64,000 nucleotides of DNA from CAVTHW01 sp963734625 (lineage in GTDB: Bacteria; Acidobacteriota; Terriglobia; Bryobacterales; Bryobacteraceae): contig CAVTHW010000003.1 in NCBI GenBank assembly GCA_963734625.1, forward strand, positions 310,001-374,000, read 5' to 3'. The notes under the pieces were generated by a model. That model worked only from the letters and a program-made list of their open reading frames with translations, was not told where the DNA came from and searched no databases. Of the stretch, positions 34,009 to 42,137 are shown in pieces. How positions within the stretch are numbered: position 1 is the first letter of the stretch; each line of letters starts with the position of its first letter. The position numbers and the translations under genes are program-made.

Positions 34009-35272
34009 GGAGTTTATTGCGCGCGGCGTGAAGCGCTGCTCCACTGGAAAGTTCCTGCTCTGGCTCCTGCCGTGGTTCGCGCTGCTGGCATTCGGGGTCT
34101 ATTCGGCCGCGCTGTGCCTCATCAAGGGCTTGAATCAGACCAACATGGACGACCGCTTCGCCTTCGGCCTGTGGATCTTTCTCGATCTGACCGTGATCGC
34201 GCTGGGCGCCGGGGCCTTCTTTACCGGCTTCCTCCTCTACATCTTGAAGATGAAGGAGCTGCACGCGGTCATCAGCAGCGCGGTGGTCATCGGACTAGTC
34301 TGTTACAGCGGGGCGGTGGTGGTGCTGATGGTGGACGTGGGCCAGCCCTTGCGGGCCTGGTTCACGTTCTGGTACCCCAACGTCCACTCGATGCTCACCG
34401 AGGTCACTTTCTGCATCACCGCCTATCTCACGGTGCTGCTGATTGAGTACGTGCCGATCGTTCTGAAGCACCGGAAGCTGCGGGAGATCCCGTCGTTCCT
34501 GGTCTTCGAGCACGAACTGCACAAGCTGGTTTATGTGTTCGCGGGCGTGGGGACCTTCCTGTCGTTCTTCCACCAGGGTTCGCTGGGCGGTCTGTATGGC
34601 GTGCTGCGCGGCCGGCCGTTCGCCTTCCGCGAGAGCCTCGGCATCTGGCCCTCCACGTTCTTTCTGTTCATCCTCTCGGCGGCCGCGGTGGGCCCCAGCT
34701 TCATCCTGCTGACGACGTGGCTGGCTGAGAAGATCACGAAAAAACGGCTGGTGCGGCCCCAGGTTCTGCAACGGTTGGGGCAGGTCTCGGGATGGTTGCT
34801 CGCGGCATACGTGGTCCTGAAGAGCGCGGACACCTTCTACTGGATCGCCGGCACGACGCCGAAGACCGGGTTCCTGCCGGCGCAGTATTACGCCTGGAAA
34901 CCCTTCGGCATCTGGATTCTTTTCGTCGAAACCGCGCTGTTCGTGCTTCCCGCCGCCATCCTGTTAGTGCCGAAACTGCGGGCGCATACGGGCTGGCTGG
35001 TTTCCGCCGCCGCCATGGCCTGCTGCGGCGTGACCCTGAACCGGTTCGTTCTGACCATCCAGACCCTGGCTTTGCCCACTCTCTCTTTCGACAAGTTCCT
35101 CAACTACGTGCCAAGCTGGCAGGAGACGGGAACCTTTGTTGCGGTGGTGGCCTACGGAGTTCTGGTGTACTCGTTCTCCTTCCGCTACTTGAAGCTGTTC
35201 CCCCAGGAGCGCGAGCTCAGGCTGGAGGCGGCGGCGCCTCCTCAACGGCAGCCCGTCATGGCCGGAGATTGA
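34001..35272 (+). CDS. NrfD/PsrC-type polytopic quinone-interacting subunit, QrcD-like
   Basis: This 423-residue membrane protein has about ten helices and a GTG start. Helix segments include FLLWLLPWFALLAFGVYSAA, then GAFFTGFLLYILKMKELHAV and TFLSFFHQGSLGGLYGV, as in the polysulfide-reductase NrfD family. These proteins bind menaquinone near the periplasmic face. With the preceding cytochrome, molybdopterin-like and ferredoxin subunits it completes a Qrc-type module that moves electrons between periplasmic cytochrome c and the quinone pool. Confidence 0.9.
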   Translation: MDKEFIARGVKRCSTGKFLLWLLPWFALLAFGVYSAALCLIKGLNQTNMDDRFAFGLWIFLDLTVIALGAGAFFTGFLLYILKMKELHAVISSAVVIGLVCYSGAVVVLMVDVGQPLRAWFTFWYPNVHSMLTEVTFCITAYLTVLLIEYVPIVLKHRKLREIPSFLVFEHELHKLVYVFAGVGTFLSFFHQGSLGGLYGVLRGRPFAFRESLGIWPSTFFLFILSAAAVGPSFILLTTWLAEKITKKRLVRPQVLQRLGQVSGWLLAAYVVLKSADTFYWIAGTTPKTGFLPAQYYAWKPFGIWILFVETALFVLPAAILLVPKLRAHTGWLVSAAAMACCGVTLNRFVLTIQTLALPTLSFDKFLNYVPSWQETGTFVAVVAYGVLVYSFSFRYLKLFPQERELRLEAAAPPQRQPVMAGD

Positions 35273-35276
35273 TCGA

Positions 35277-36095
35277 ATGCTGCCTTGGACCTACGGATTT
35301 CATTGGAATGTCGGAACCGTCATCTTCCTGGGTGCGTTCTACACCGTTCTGGTGGTATTGGCCACGACCCTGATCGCCGCTGCCTGGCGTTCGCGGCACG
35401 CCTTGCGCGGCCGCAAGACGGAAGAGATCCGCTGGCACTCAGACTTCCACGACCTCGCCCCGCGCGATCGCGTTTGCCGGCACGTGCTCACCGGAGAGCT
35501 CCAGCATCGGGAATGCCCCAACGCTTTCGATTGCCGGGATTGCGAGACCCATGCCGGGTTCAGCGAGAAGCCGCCGCTGGAACAGCCGGCGGAATCGGAA
35601 GTGAAGATCTCCGGAATGTCGTTCCCGCTGGACCGCATGTATCACCGGGGCCACACCTGGGTGCGCCGCGAGCGGGACGGCACCGTCACGGTCGGGCTCG
35701 ATGAACTCGGCCGCCGCCTGCTCGGCAGCGCTGTCAGCATGGAACTGCCGCCACGAGGCCACCGGCTCAGCCTCAACGGGACGGCCTGGCGCGCTCGAAG
35801 GCGGAAGACGGAAGTGCGGATCGTCTCGCCCGTGAGCGGCAAGGTGGTCTCGACCGGAGGACCGGACCAGGAGTGGTATCTGAAAGTGAGGCCGGAGCGG
35901 ATGGATCTTCGCCATCTGCTCAGCGGCGGCGAGGTCCGGCCCTGGCTGGCAACCGAACTACATCGCCTCGACCTGGTCCTCTCGGCCACCAGCGCCGCGC
36001 CGGCCGCAGGCGCCATCTCCCTCGCGGACATCGCCGCCAGCCATCCCCAAGCCGACTGGGACGCGGTGTGCGGCGTGATGTTTCTGAACCCGTAA
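35277..36095 (+). CDS. Membrane-anchored GcvH-like lipoyl carrier with Cys-rich linker
   Basis: This 272-residue protein has three parts. Residues about 12-36 form one membrane helix followed by positive residues, which predicts a cytoplasmic C-terminus. Residues about 55-92 are a Cys/His-rich linker (Cys67, Cys80, Cys86, Cys89 in DRVCRH, HRECPNAFDCRDCETH) that could bind a metal. From about 115 there is an H-protein-like lipoyl domain (HRGHTWVRRERDGTVTVGLD). Lys177 lies seven residues before the SPVSG turn, the lipoyl-lysine position. It comes five bases after the NrfD gene and eleven before the lipoate ligase gene. I infer a tethered dithiol carrier delivering electrons to or from the membrane. 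Confidence 0.8.
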   Translation: MLPWTYGFHWNVGTVIFLGAFYTVLVVLATTLIAAAWRSRHALRGRKTEEIRWHSDFHDLAPRDRVCRHVLTGELQHRECPNAFDCRDCETHAGFSEKPPLEQPAESEVKISGMSFPLDRMYHRGHTWVRRERDGTVTVGLDELGRRLLGSAVSMELPPRGHRLSLNGTAWRARRRKTEVRIVSPVSGKVVSTGGPDQEWYLKVRPERMDLRHLLSGGEVRPWLATELHRLDLVLSATSAAPAAGAISLADIAASHPQADWDAVCGVMFLNP

Positions 36096-36105
36096 TTACG
36101 GATTC

Positions 36106-37683
36106 ATGCCAGCTATCACTCCATGGCGTCTCCTGGACACGGGCTTTCTGAGCGCCGCGGAGAACATGGCCCTCGACCAGGTGCTGCTCGAATCCAGAGC
36201 GGCCGGCGAGTCGCCCAACACCCTCCGCTTCCTTCAGTTCTCCGCGCCCTCGGTGCTGGTGGGCTGCCATCAGCAGCTTGATCAGGAGGTGCGTTTGGAT
36301 TTCTGCCGGGCGCGCGGCTTGGAGGTGAATCGCCGCATCACCGGGGGCGGGGCCATCCTCTTCGAGCCCTGCCACATCGGCTGGGAAATCATTGCCAGCC
36401 GCGAGGATCCGCTGTTCCGGGTCTCCCCGGCGGCTCTGGCCGAGAAGCTTTCGCGAATCTGCTGCGACGCGCTGCGCGCGGCGACGGGCATCGGTGTCTG
36501 TTTCCGGCCGCGCAACGATATCGAAGTCGCCGGACGCAAAATCTCCGGCACCGGCGGGACTACGGAAGGCGACGCGTTCCTCTTCCAGGGGACCCTTCTG
36601 GTCGACCTGGACGTACAGACCATGCTGTGGGCGCTGCGCGTGCCCATGGAGAAGCTCAAGGCCCACGAAATCGATTCTCTGCGCGAGCGGGTGACCACCG
36701 TGCGTGGCGAACTCGGCTGGACTCCGGACGCCGCCGATCTCAAGCAGGCCCTGGCGCAGTCCTTCGGTTCGGCCTTCTCGGCCCTGTGGACGCGCTCTCC
36801 GCTCAACGCCTGGGAGGAAGAGAGGCTGCGACGGCTCCTGCCGGAGTTCCAGTCTGAAGCCTGGATCGACTGCAAGACAGCCGGCAGCCGCAGAAAGGTC
36901 CTTAAGGCCATTCACCGTGGCGAGGGCGGCGTGATTCGACTGCTGCTGGACGCCGATGCGGCCCGCGGCCGGATTCGCTCAGTCATGATCAGCGGCGATT
37001 TTTTCGCCTCGCCCCCCCGCGCCGTCTACGACCTCGAGAGCCGGTTTAAGGACACTCCCGCCAGGATGGATGTCGTCGAGAGAATTCTCGCCGAGTTCTT
37101 CCAGGCGAATCCGTCGCCGTTCGCCCTGCTCGGCCCCGGCGACTTCGCGCAGGTTTTTCGAAAAGCGCTGGAGAAGATGCCCTATCTGGAACTGGGCTTC
37201 AGCTTCGAGGAGACTAACGATCTGTTCCCGGTCGGCGGCAGCCTCCCTGACGTCATGCGCACGAAGTGGGGCTGGTTCCTCTTGCCGTACTGCGCCAAAG
37301 ACCTGGATTGCGCGCTGCGCCAGCAGGACGGATGCCTGGAGTGCAGCCAGTGCTCGATCGGCGAAGGTTACGCCCTGGCCCGAGCCCACGATCTCCAGCC
37401 CATCACCATCGTCAGTTTTGAGAACCTGCAAGCCAACCTGCAGCGCATCCGCTCTCAAGATGGCGCCGGCTTCATCGGTTGCTGCTGCGAGGGCTTCTAC
37501 ACCAAGCATGCCGAGGACTTCGAGCGGGCGGGCGTCCCCGGCGTTCTGGTCAACATGGATAGCACCACCTGTTACGATCTGGGCAAGGCGCGCGACGCAT
37601 ACCATGGCTCGTTCAACCACCAGACCCACATCAATATCCCGTTGTTGAACAAAGTTCTGGCCCTGCGCGAGGCGGCTCGGTGA
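36106..37683 (+). CDS. Lipoate-protein ligase, LplA-LplB fused to a DUF116-like Cys domain
   Basis: This 525-residue protein has three regions. Residues 1-250 form the LplA catalytic domain with RRITGGGAILFEP and the lysine in GRKISGTGG (Lys145). Residues about 255-345 are an LplB-like small domain (GGVIRLLLDADAARGRIRSV and ISGDFF), which in archaea is a separate protein. Residues about 370-525 form a cysteine-rich domain (Cys396, 402, 410, 413, 416, and 459-461) similar to DUF116. It should attach lipoate or octanoate to the two carriers in this cluster. The first two parts resemble the sLpl(AB) ligases of sHdr clusters. Its stop overlaps the next GTG start. Confidence 0.85.
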   Translation: MPAITPWRLLDTGFLSAAENMALDQVLLESRAAGESPNTLRFLQFSAPSVLVGCHQQLDQEVRLDFCRARGLEVNRRITGGGAILFEPCHIGWEIIASREDPLFRVSPAALAEKLSRICCDALRAATGIGVCFRPRNDIEVAGRKISGTGGTTEGDAFLFQGTLLVDLDVQTMLWALRVPMEKLKAHEIDSLRERVTTVRGELGWTPDAADLKQALAQSFGSAFSALWTRSPLNAWEEERLRRLLPEFQSEAWIDCKTAGSRRKVLKAIHRGEGGVIRLLLDADAARGRIRSVMISGDFFASPPRAVYDLESRFKDTPARMDVVERILAEFFQANPSPFALLGPGDFAQVFRKALEKMPYLELGFSFEETNDLFPVGGSLPDVMRTKWGWFLLPYCAKDLDCALRQQDGCLECSQCSIGEGYALARAHDLQPITIVSFENLQANLQRIRSQDGAGFIGCCCEGFYTKHAEDFERAGVPGVLVNMDSTTCYDLGKARDAYHGSFNHQTHINIPLLNKVLALREAAR

Positions 37684-38768
37684 AACCGTTTTTTCCTGTC
37701 GGTGCTGAACTGGCTTGGGACGTCATCGTTGTCGGTGCGGGCCCGGCGGGCACCTCCGCAGCCCTGCCCCTGGCTCGCGCCGGACGGCGGGTTCTCATCC
37801 TGGAAAGGCGCCGCAAAGTAGGTCTTCCCGTGCAGTGCGCGGAGTACATCCCTTACGCCCTGGTGGGCGAGGTTGGTGCGCCGGTTGCGGCAGTTGCCCA
37901 ACGCGTGGACAGCTTGCGGACGTTCATCGAGGGAAAACTCGCGGCCGAGAATCACTGGCCCGGCGCGGTGCTGCATCGTAGTTTGTTCGACCAGCATCTG
38001 GCCGCGCAGGCGGTCAGTGCCGGGGCCGCGTTGTGGACCGGTTGCCGCGTGCAGGCGGTGGATGGTTGCGCCGTTTCTGTCCGCAGGGAGGGCAGCGTTG
38101 CCCGGCTCACGGCTCGCGTCATTGTGGGCGCCGATGGGCCGGTTTCGATCTCCGCCCGTTCCGCCGGCTGCCCGCACGAGGATTTCGTCTACGGTCTTCA
38201 GGTGGAGGCGCCGCTCCAGACCCGATTGGATCATACCGAAGTCCACTTCCGGCCCGAGTTCCTGGGAGGATACGCGTGGGTGTTTCCCAAAGAGACATCG
38301 GCCAACGTGGGCGTAGGCGTCACCGGATCCGCCGCAAATTCACTGCCCCGGCTTCTCCATGCGTTTCTGGCTGACCTCCGCGCCGGCGGAGTTGTCATGG
38401 AAGGACCCACCCGTAAGAGGACTGGCGGAATGATCCCCGTGGGCGGCCCTCCAGCCCGCACAGCCTTCGAGCACTTGCTTCTGGCGGGCGACGCTGCCGG
38501 CCAAACCGACCCTATCACCGGAAGCGGAATTCCGGCCGCCGTCCACTGCGGACAACTGGCGGGCCAGGCTATCTGCCGCGCCCTGGCCGCCAACGATCCA
38601 GGGCGCATTCGCGAGTACGAAGAAGAGTGGCGCGAGGACCTTTCGCGTTCGCTCGGAAGGGCCCTCGAGCGGCGTCGGACGCAATGCTCGGAGTGGAACC
38701 AGGGCAGCTTCGAGCAACTGATTCAGCGGACTTGGATCGCCTTCCCGGAGTACTACCGTGCTGAGTGA
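37680..38768 (+). CDS. Geranylgeranyl-reductase-family flavoprotein, LipT candidate
   Basis: This 362-residue FAD enzyme has the N-terminal dinucleotide fold VVGAGPAGTSAALPLARAG, then LILERRRKVGLPVQCAE with the family Cys, and the second FAD motif LLLAGDAAGQTDPITGSGI. Lipid-reducing relatives are similar, but here it lies between a lipoate ligase and two radical SAM genes with four- and eleven-base overlaps. That is where LipT, an FAD oxidoreductase of lipoate assembly in sHdr organisms, is found. I therefore favour LipT over a lipid reductase. It would supply or accept electrons during sulfur insertion or lipoyl maturation; the exact reaction is not known to me. Confidence 0.78.
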   Translation: MKPFFPVGAELAWDVIVVGAGPAGTSAALPLARAGRRVLILERRRKVGLPVQCAEYIPYALVGEVGAPVAAVAQRVDSLRTFIEGKLAAENHWPGAVLHRSLFDQHLAAQAVSAGAALWTGCRVQAVDGCAVSVRREGSVARLTARVIVGADGPVSISARSAGCPHEDFVYGLQVEAPLQTRLDHTEVHFRPEFLGGYAWVFPKETSANVGVGVTGSAANSLPRLLHAFLADLRAGGVVMEGPTRKRTGGMIPVGGPPARTAFEHLLLAGDAAGQTDPITGSGIPAAVHCGQLAGQAICRALAANDPGRIREYEEEWREDLSRSLGRALERRRTQCSEWNQGSFEQLIQRTWIAFPEYYRAE

Positions 38769-39711
38769 AACCACCCAAGAACTGCTCGCCCGGGTCAGTG
38801 GGCTCTCCTGGCAGCGCTTCGGGAAGCGGATCACCTTCCACTTGCCCGGCATGTTCGTTGTGGATGGGATGCGGGGCCGCTATCCGGCCATCTCCATTAC
38901 CGGCGCACATTGTGGACTTAATTGCGACCACTGCGCCGGCCGAATTCTCGAGCCTATGCCCGCGGCCACTTCGCCGCGAGCCCTCATCGATCTCTGCCTT
39001 CGTTTGAAGGATGCCGGCGTGGAGGGTTTCCTGGTCACCGGCGGAAGCGACTCGCAGGGCCGCCTGCCCTGGGACCGGTTTGTCGACGCCCTCGGCGAGG
39101 TGAAGCGCCGCACCGGCCTGCATCTGTCGATTCACTCCGGAATGCTGGATCGCGAGGTCGCCCGCAGCCTGAAACAGGCCGGCGTCGATCAGGCCAACCT
39201 GGACATTGTGGGAGCCGAAGAGACCTGGCGCGAGGTCATGCACCTGCCGGACGGCGCCGCGCTCCTTGACCGGTCGCTGGAGGCTTTGCACGAGGCCGGC
39301 CTGGAGGTTGTTCCCCACGTGATCATGGGTATTCATTTCGGCCGCATTCTGGGGGAAAGAAAGGCGCTGGATATCTTGCGCCGCTATCCGCCGCGGCTGC
39401 TGGTGTGGGTCGCCCTGATGCCGCTCCCTTCGACCCCCATGGCGGGCGCCGCTCCCCCCTCGCTGGAGGAAGCGGCTCTCCTTTTCGCCGAGTCCAGGTT
39501 GGCGTTCCCCGAAAGCGAGATCGCCCTGGGGTGCGCCCGGCCCCGCGGCGGGTACCGCCTGGCCCTGGAGCGGGTCGCCATCCAGGCTGGCGTGAACCGT
39601 GTGGCCGTGTATTCCGAGGAGACCGTGGACTACGCCCGCAGCCTGGACTTGAAGGTCCATTTCGAGCAGACCTGTTGCTCGCTGACACGCACGACGGAGG
39701 AAAGCGAATGA
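38758..39711 (+). CDS. Radical SAM protein, LipS1/LipS2-type lipoyl synthase component candidate
   Basis: This 317-residue protein, with a GTG start, has the radical SAM triad Cys52/56/59 (HCGLNCDHCAGRIL). It lacks the LipA N-terminal CxxxxCxxxxxC motif, so it is not classical lipoyl synthase. Core features include VTGGSDSQGRLPW and LSIHSGMLDREV. It carries an unusual C-terminal LHFEQTCCS-like ending (EQTCCSLT). It is overlapped on both sides by LipT-like and radical SAM genes, the gene order expected for the two-protein LipS1+LipS2 pathway that inserts two sulfurs into octanoyl groups. I cannot tell which of the two it is. Confidence 0.72.
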   Translation: MLSETTQELLARVSGLSWQRFGKRITFHLPGMFVVDGMRGRYPAISITGAHCGLNCDHCAGRILEPMPAATSPRALIDLCLRLKDAGVEGFLVTGGSDSQGRLPWDRFVDALGEVKRRTGLHLSIHSGMLDREVARSLKQAGVDQANLDIVGAEETWREVMHLPDGAALLDRSLEALHEAGLEVVPHVIMGIHFGRILGERKALDILRRYPPRLLVWVALMPLPSTPMAGAAPPSLEEAALLFAESRLAFPESEIALGCARPRGGYRLALERVAIQAGVNRVAVYSEETVDYARSLDLKVHFEQTCCSLTRTTEESE

Positions 39712-40757
39712 AGACCGTGACCCTGGAGAGCCCCGAACACGTGCGCATCAGCCTGGCCGCGGCGATGACGCTGGGAATCGCCGCGGGCCGGTTCTATCGC
39801 GACGCCCGGCTGGGATGCATCAACCTGCTCATGACTTACGAGGAAGGCTGCTCGGCTAACTGCTCTTACTGCGGCTTACAGCGCCTGCGGGAAGGCAATT
39901 ACGACAGCAAGAGTTTCATCCGCGTGCCCTGGCCCGTCGTCGGTCTGGAGGAAATCGTCAGCCGGTCGGCGCAGCGCCGCTCGGCGATCCAGCGCATTTG
40001 CCTGTCGATGATCACCCACCCCCGCGTCGTCAGCGACTCGCGCGTAATTCTGGAGCGGCTCCACCAGGCCCTGCCCGATATTCCGCTGTCTCTGCTCTCG
40101 AACCCAACCCTGCTGACCCGCCGGGACCTGGAGGTTTATCGCGATATCCCCGTCGACCGGCTGGGCATTGCCGTCGACGCCGCCACCGAGCCGATCTTCG
40201 ACCGCTTCCGCGCCAAGGAAGTCCGCGGGCCGCATCGCTGGGACCGCTACTGGCGATTCTTCGACGACGCCCTGGAAGTCTTCGGTCCGAATCGCGTTGG
40301 CGTTCATCTCATCGTGGGCCTTGGGGAGACCGAAGAGGAGATGATCCGTCTCATCGGCCGCGTCCGCCGCGCCGGTGGATCCACTCACTTGTTCTCGTTC
40401 TTCCCGGAAAGCGGATCGAGGCTGGCGGGTCATCCCCAGCCCCCGGCCGGGCAATACCGGCGCGTCCAGTTGGCCCGCTATCTCATCGATGAGGACCTGG
40501 CCACCGTGGACGACTTTTCCTTCAACGCCGAGGGCCGGCTCGATTCCTTCGGCGTCTCCGCCGCCCGGATCGAACAGATCATCGCGACAGGTATCCCCTT
40601 CATGACCAGCGGCTGCCCCGGTGAAGACGGATTGGTAGCCTGCAATCGCCCCTTCGGCGACTGCACCCCAGGCGACGACATCCGCAGCTTCCCCTTCCAG
40701 CCCGATGCGGAGGACCTCGCGCTCATCCGTCAACAGTTGGGCGCCTGCTCCGCCTGA
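39708..40757 (+). CDS. Radical SAM protein, LipS1/LipS2-type lipoyl synthase component candidate (second)
   Basis: This 349-residue BioB/LipA-like radical SAM enzyme has Cys48/52/55 (EEGCSANCSYCGLQR) and a late conserved GCPGEDGLVACNRPFGD with extra cysteines that could bind an auxiliary 4Fe-4S cluster as sulfur donor. ATG 39708 is chosen because it follows GGAGG closely and overlaps the upstream stop; the reading frame stays open far upstream without support. Biotin synthase is the main alternative, but no other biotin genes are here and lipoate genes surround it. Confidence 0.75.
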   Translation: MKTVTLESPEHVRISLAAAMTLGIAAGRFYRDARLGCINLLMTYEEGCSANCSYCGLQRLREGNYDSKSFIRVPWPVVGLEEIVSRSAQRRSAIQRICLSMITHPRVVSDSRVILERLHQALPDIPLSLLSNPTLLTRRDLEVYRDIPVDRLGIAVDAATEPIFDRFRAKEVRGPHRWDRYWRFFDDALEVFGPNRVGVHLIVGLGETEEEMIRLIGRVRRAGGSTHLFSFFPESGSRLAGHPQPPAGQYRRVQLARYLIDEDLATVDDFSFNAEGRLDSFGVSAARIEQIIATGIPFMTSGCPGEDGLVACNRPFGDCTPGDDIRSFPFQPDAEDLALIRQQLGACSA

Positions 40758-40811
40758 TGCGTTTTGGTATGCTATCTCTTGGGAATTCTTAAGAAAAGGA
40801 GTACTCGGAGC

Positions 40812-42122
40812 ATGTCCCAACACTTTTCGCGACGCGGTTTCATGATGACTTCCGCCGGCGTGGCCATGGCTGCCGGCCCTGCGGTTCGGTCCTCTCTGGC
40901 GGCCAACGACAAGATCAATGTCGGCTTCATTGCGGCCGGTTCGCGCGGTTATTACCTGATGCAGCGGCTATACGTGGGGTCCGGCGACCTGATCCAGATC
41001 GGCTCGGTCTGTGACACGTACGCGGGCAACCTGAGCCGCGCCAAGGATCGCGTTCAGACCATGGGCAAGAACACGCCCAAGACCGGCGTGGACTATCGGG
41101 AGATCCTCGCGGATCCCTCCATTGACGCCGTGGTCATCGCTACCCCCGAGCACCTGCACCACTCAATGGCGCTGGCCGCCATCAAGGCCAACAAGCACAT
41201 CTATCTGGAGAAGCCCATCGCCCACACCATCGAGGAAGGCGCCGAGGTGGTCAAGGCCGCCGCGAACTACCCGAAGATGATCCAGGTTGGCACCCAGAAC
41301 CGCAGCAATCCGCTGTACCAGAAGGCCAAGCAGATGGTGCAGCAGGGCATGATCGGCGAGGTCCACTATGTGCGTGCTTTCTGGTACCGGAATTTCCCCA
41401 TGGCGAATTCGCCGACTGTGGGGGCTGCATGGCGCTATGTCATCCCCGCGGATGTGAACGAGAGCAACACCGATTGGGCCAGGTTCCTGGGCCCCGCCCC
41501 CAAGCGTCCCTTCAACGTGCCCCGGTACTTCCAGTGGCGCAATTACTGGGATTACTCCGGCGGGATTTCCACGGATCTGCTGGTCCACCAGACCGACATC
41601 TCCAACTTCGTTCTCGGCAAGAACGTTCCCATCTCCTGCATGGCGAGCGGCGGGATCTATCAGTGGGGTCCGCCCAAGGACGACCGGGAGGCGCCCGATA
41701 CGCTCAGCGCCATCTACGAGTACGCGGATAAGTTCCACCTGAACTATAGCTGCTTCTTCGGCAACGACCAGTTCGGCTACGGCGAGCAGTTCATGGGCTA
41801 CGAAGGCATGATTGAGGTGTTGAACCGCTCCGAGCTGAACTTCGTTCCGCAGAAGTTCGGCGGCAAGCTTCCGGCCGGCGTGCCGGCCCGGCAGGAACTG
41901 CACCAGAATCAGCCGCCGGCGCCGGGTGTGACGTACGACAACCTCAGCGTCGAGCTCCACATGCGTAATTGGATCGACTCCATCCGCGGCACTGCCAAAC
42001 CCATTGCCCCTGCCAAGGAGGGACAGATCGCCGCGATCCCCGGCCATCTAGCCACGCTTTCCTACAAGAACGGTAGGAAGATCCTGTGGGACGCCAAGAC
42101 CGAGAAGTACCGATTCTCGTAG
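40812..42122 (+). CDS. Tat-exported Gfo/Idh/MocA-family oxidoreductase
   Basis: This 436-residue protein has a Tat signal (SRRGFMMTSAGVAMAAG), an N-terminal Rossmann domain (NVGFIAAGSRGYYLM), ATPEHLHHSMALAAIKANKH and the family lysine segment IYLEKPIAHTIEEG. A C-terminal substrate domain (about 150-400) follows. ATG 40812 is used because an AAGGAG site precedes it. Such enzymes oxidise or isomerise sugars, some as glycosidases with tightly bound NAD; exported forms are frequent in Acidobacteriota. The substrate is unknown. The MFS permease follows after 15 bases and may carry its substrate or product. Confidence 0.85.
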   Translation: MSQHFSRRGFMMTSAGVAMAAGPAVRSSLAANDKINVGFIAAGSRGYYLMQRLYVGSGDLIQIGSVCDTYAGNLSRAKDRVQTMGKNTPKTGVDYREILADPSIDAVVIATPEHLHHSMALAAIKANKHIYLEKPIAHTIEEGAEVVKAAANYPKMIQVGTQNRSNPLYQKAKQMVQQGMIGEVHYVRAFWYRNFPMANSPTVGAAWRYVIPADVNESNTDWARFLGPAPKRPFNVPRYFQWRNYWDYSGGISTDLLVHQTDISNFVLGKNVPISCMASGGIYQWGPPKDDREAPDTLSAIYEYADKFHLNYSCFFGNDQFGYGEQFMGYEGMIEVLNRSELNFVPQKFGGKLPAGVPARQELHQNQPPAPGVTYDNLSVELHMRNWIDSIRGTAKPIAPAKEGQIAAIPGHLATLSYKNGRKILWDAKTEKYRFS

Positions 42123-42137
42123 AGCAGGAAGGATAAT

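Noticed and set aside
30727..35272. Alternative complex III (Act)
   Set aside because: In Act the molybdopterin-like and ferredoxin parts are fused and further ActDEF genes follow; here they are separate and ActDEF is absent.
39405..39707. Longer N-terminus for the second radical SAM protein
   Set aside because: The extension overlaps the first radical SAM gene and reads as Gly/Arg-rich noise; ATG 39708 has a good ribosome site.
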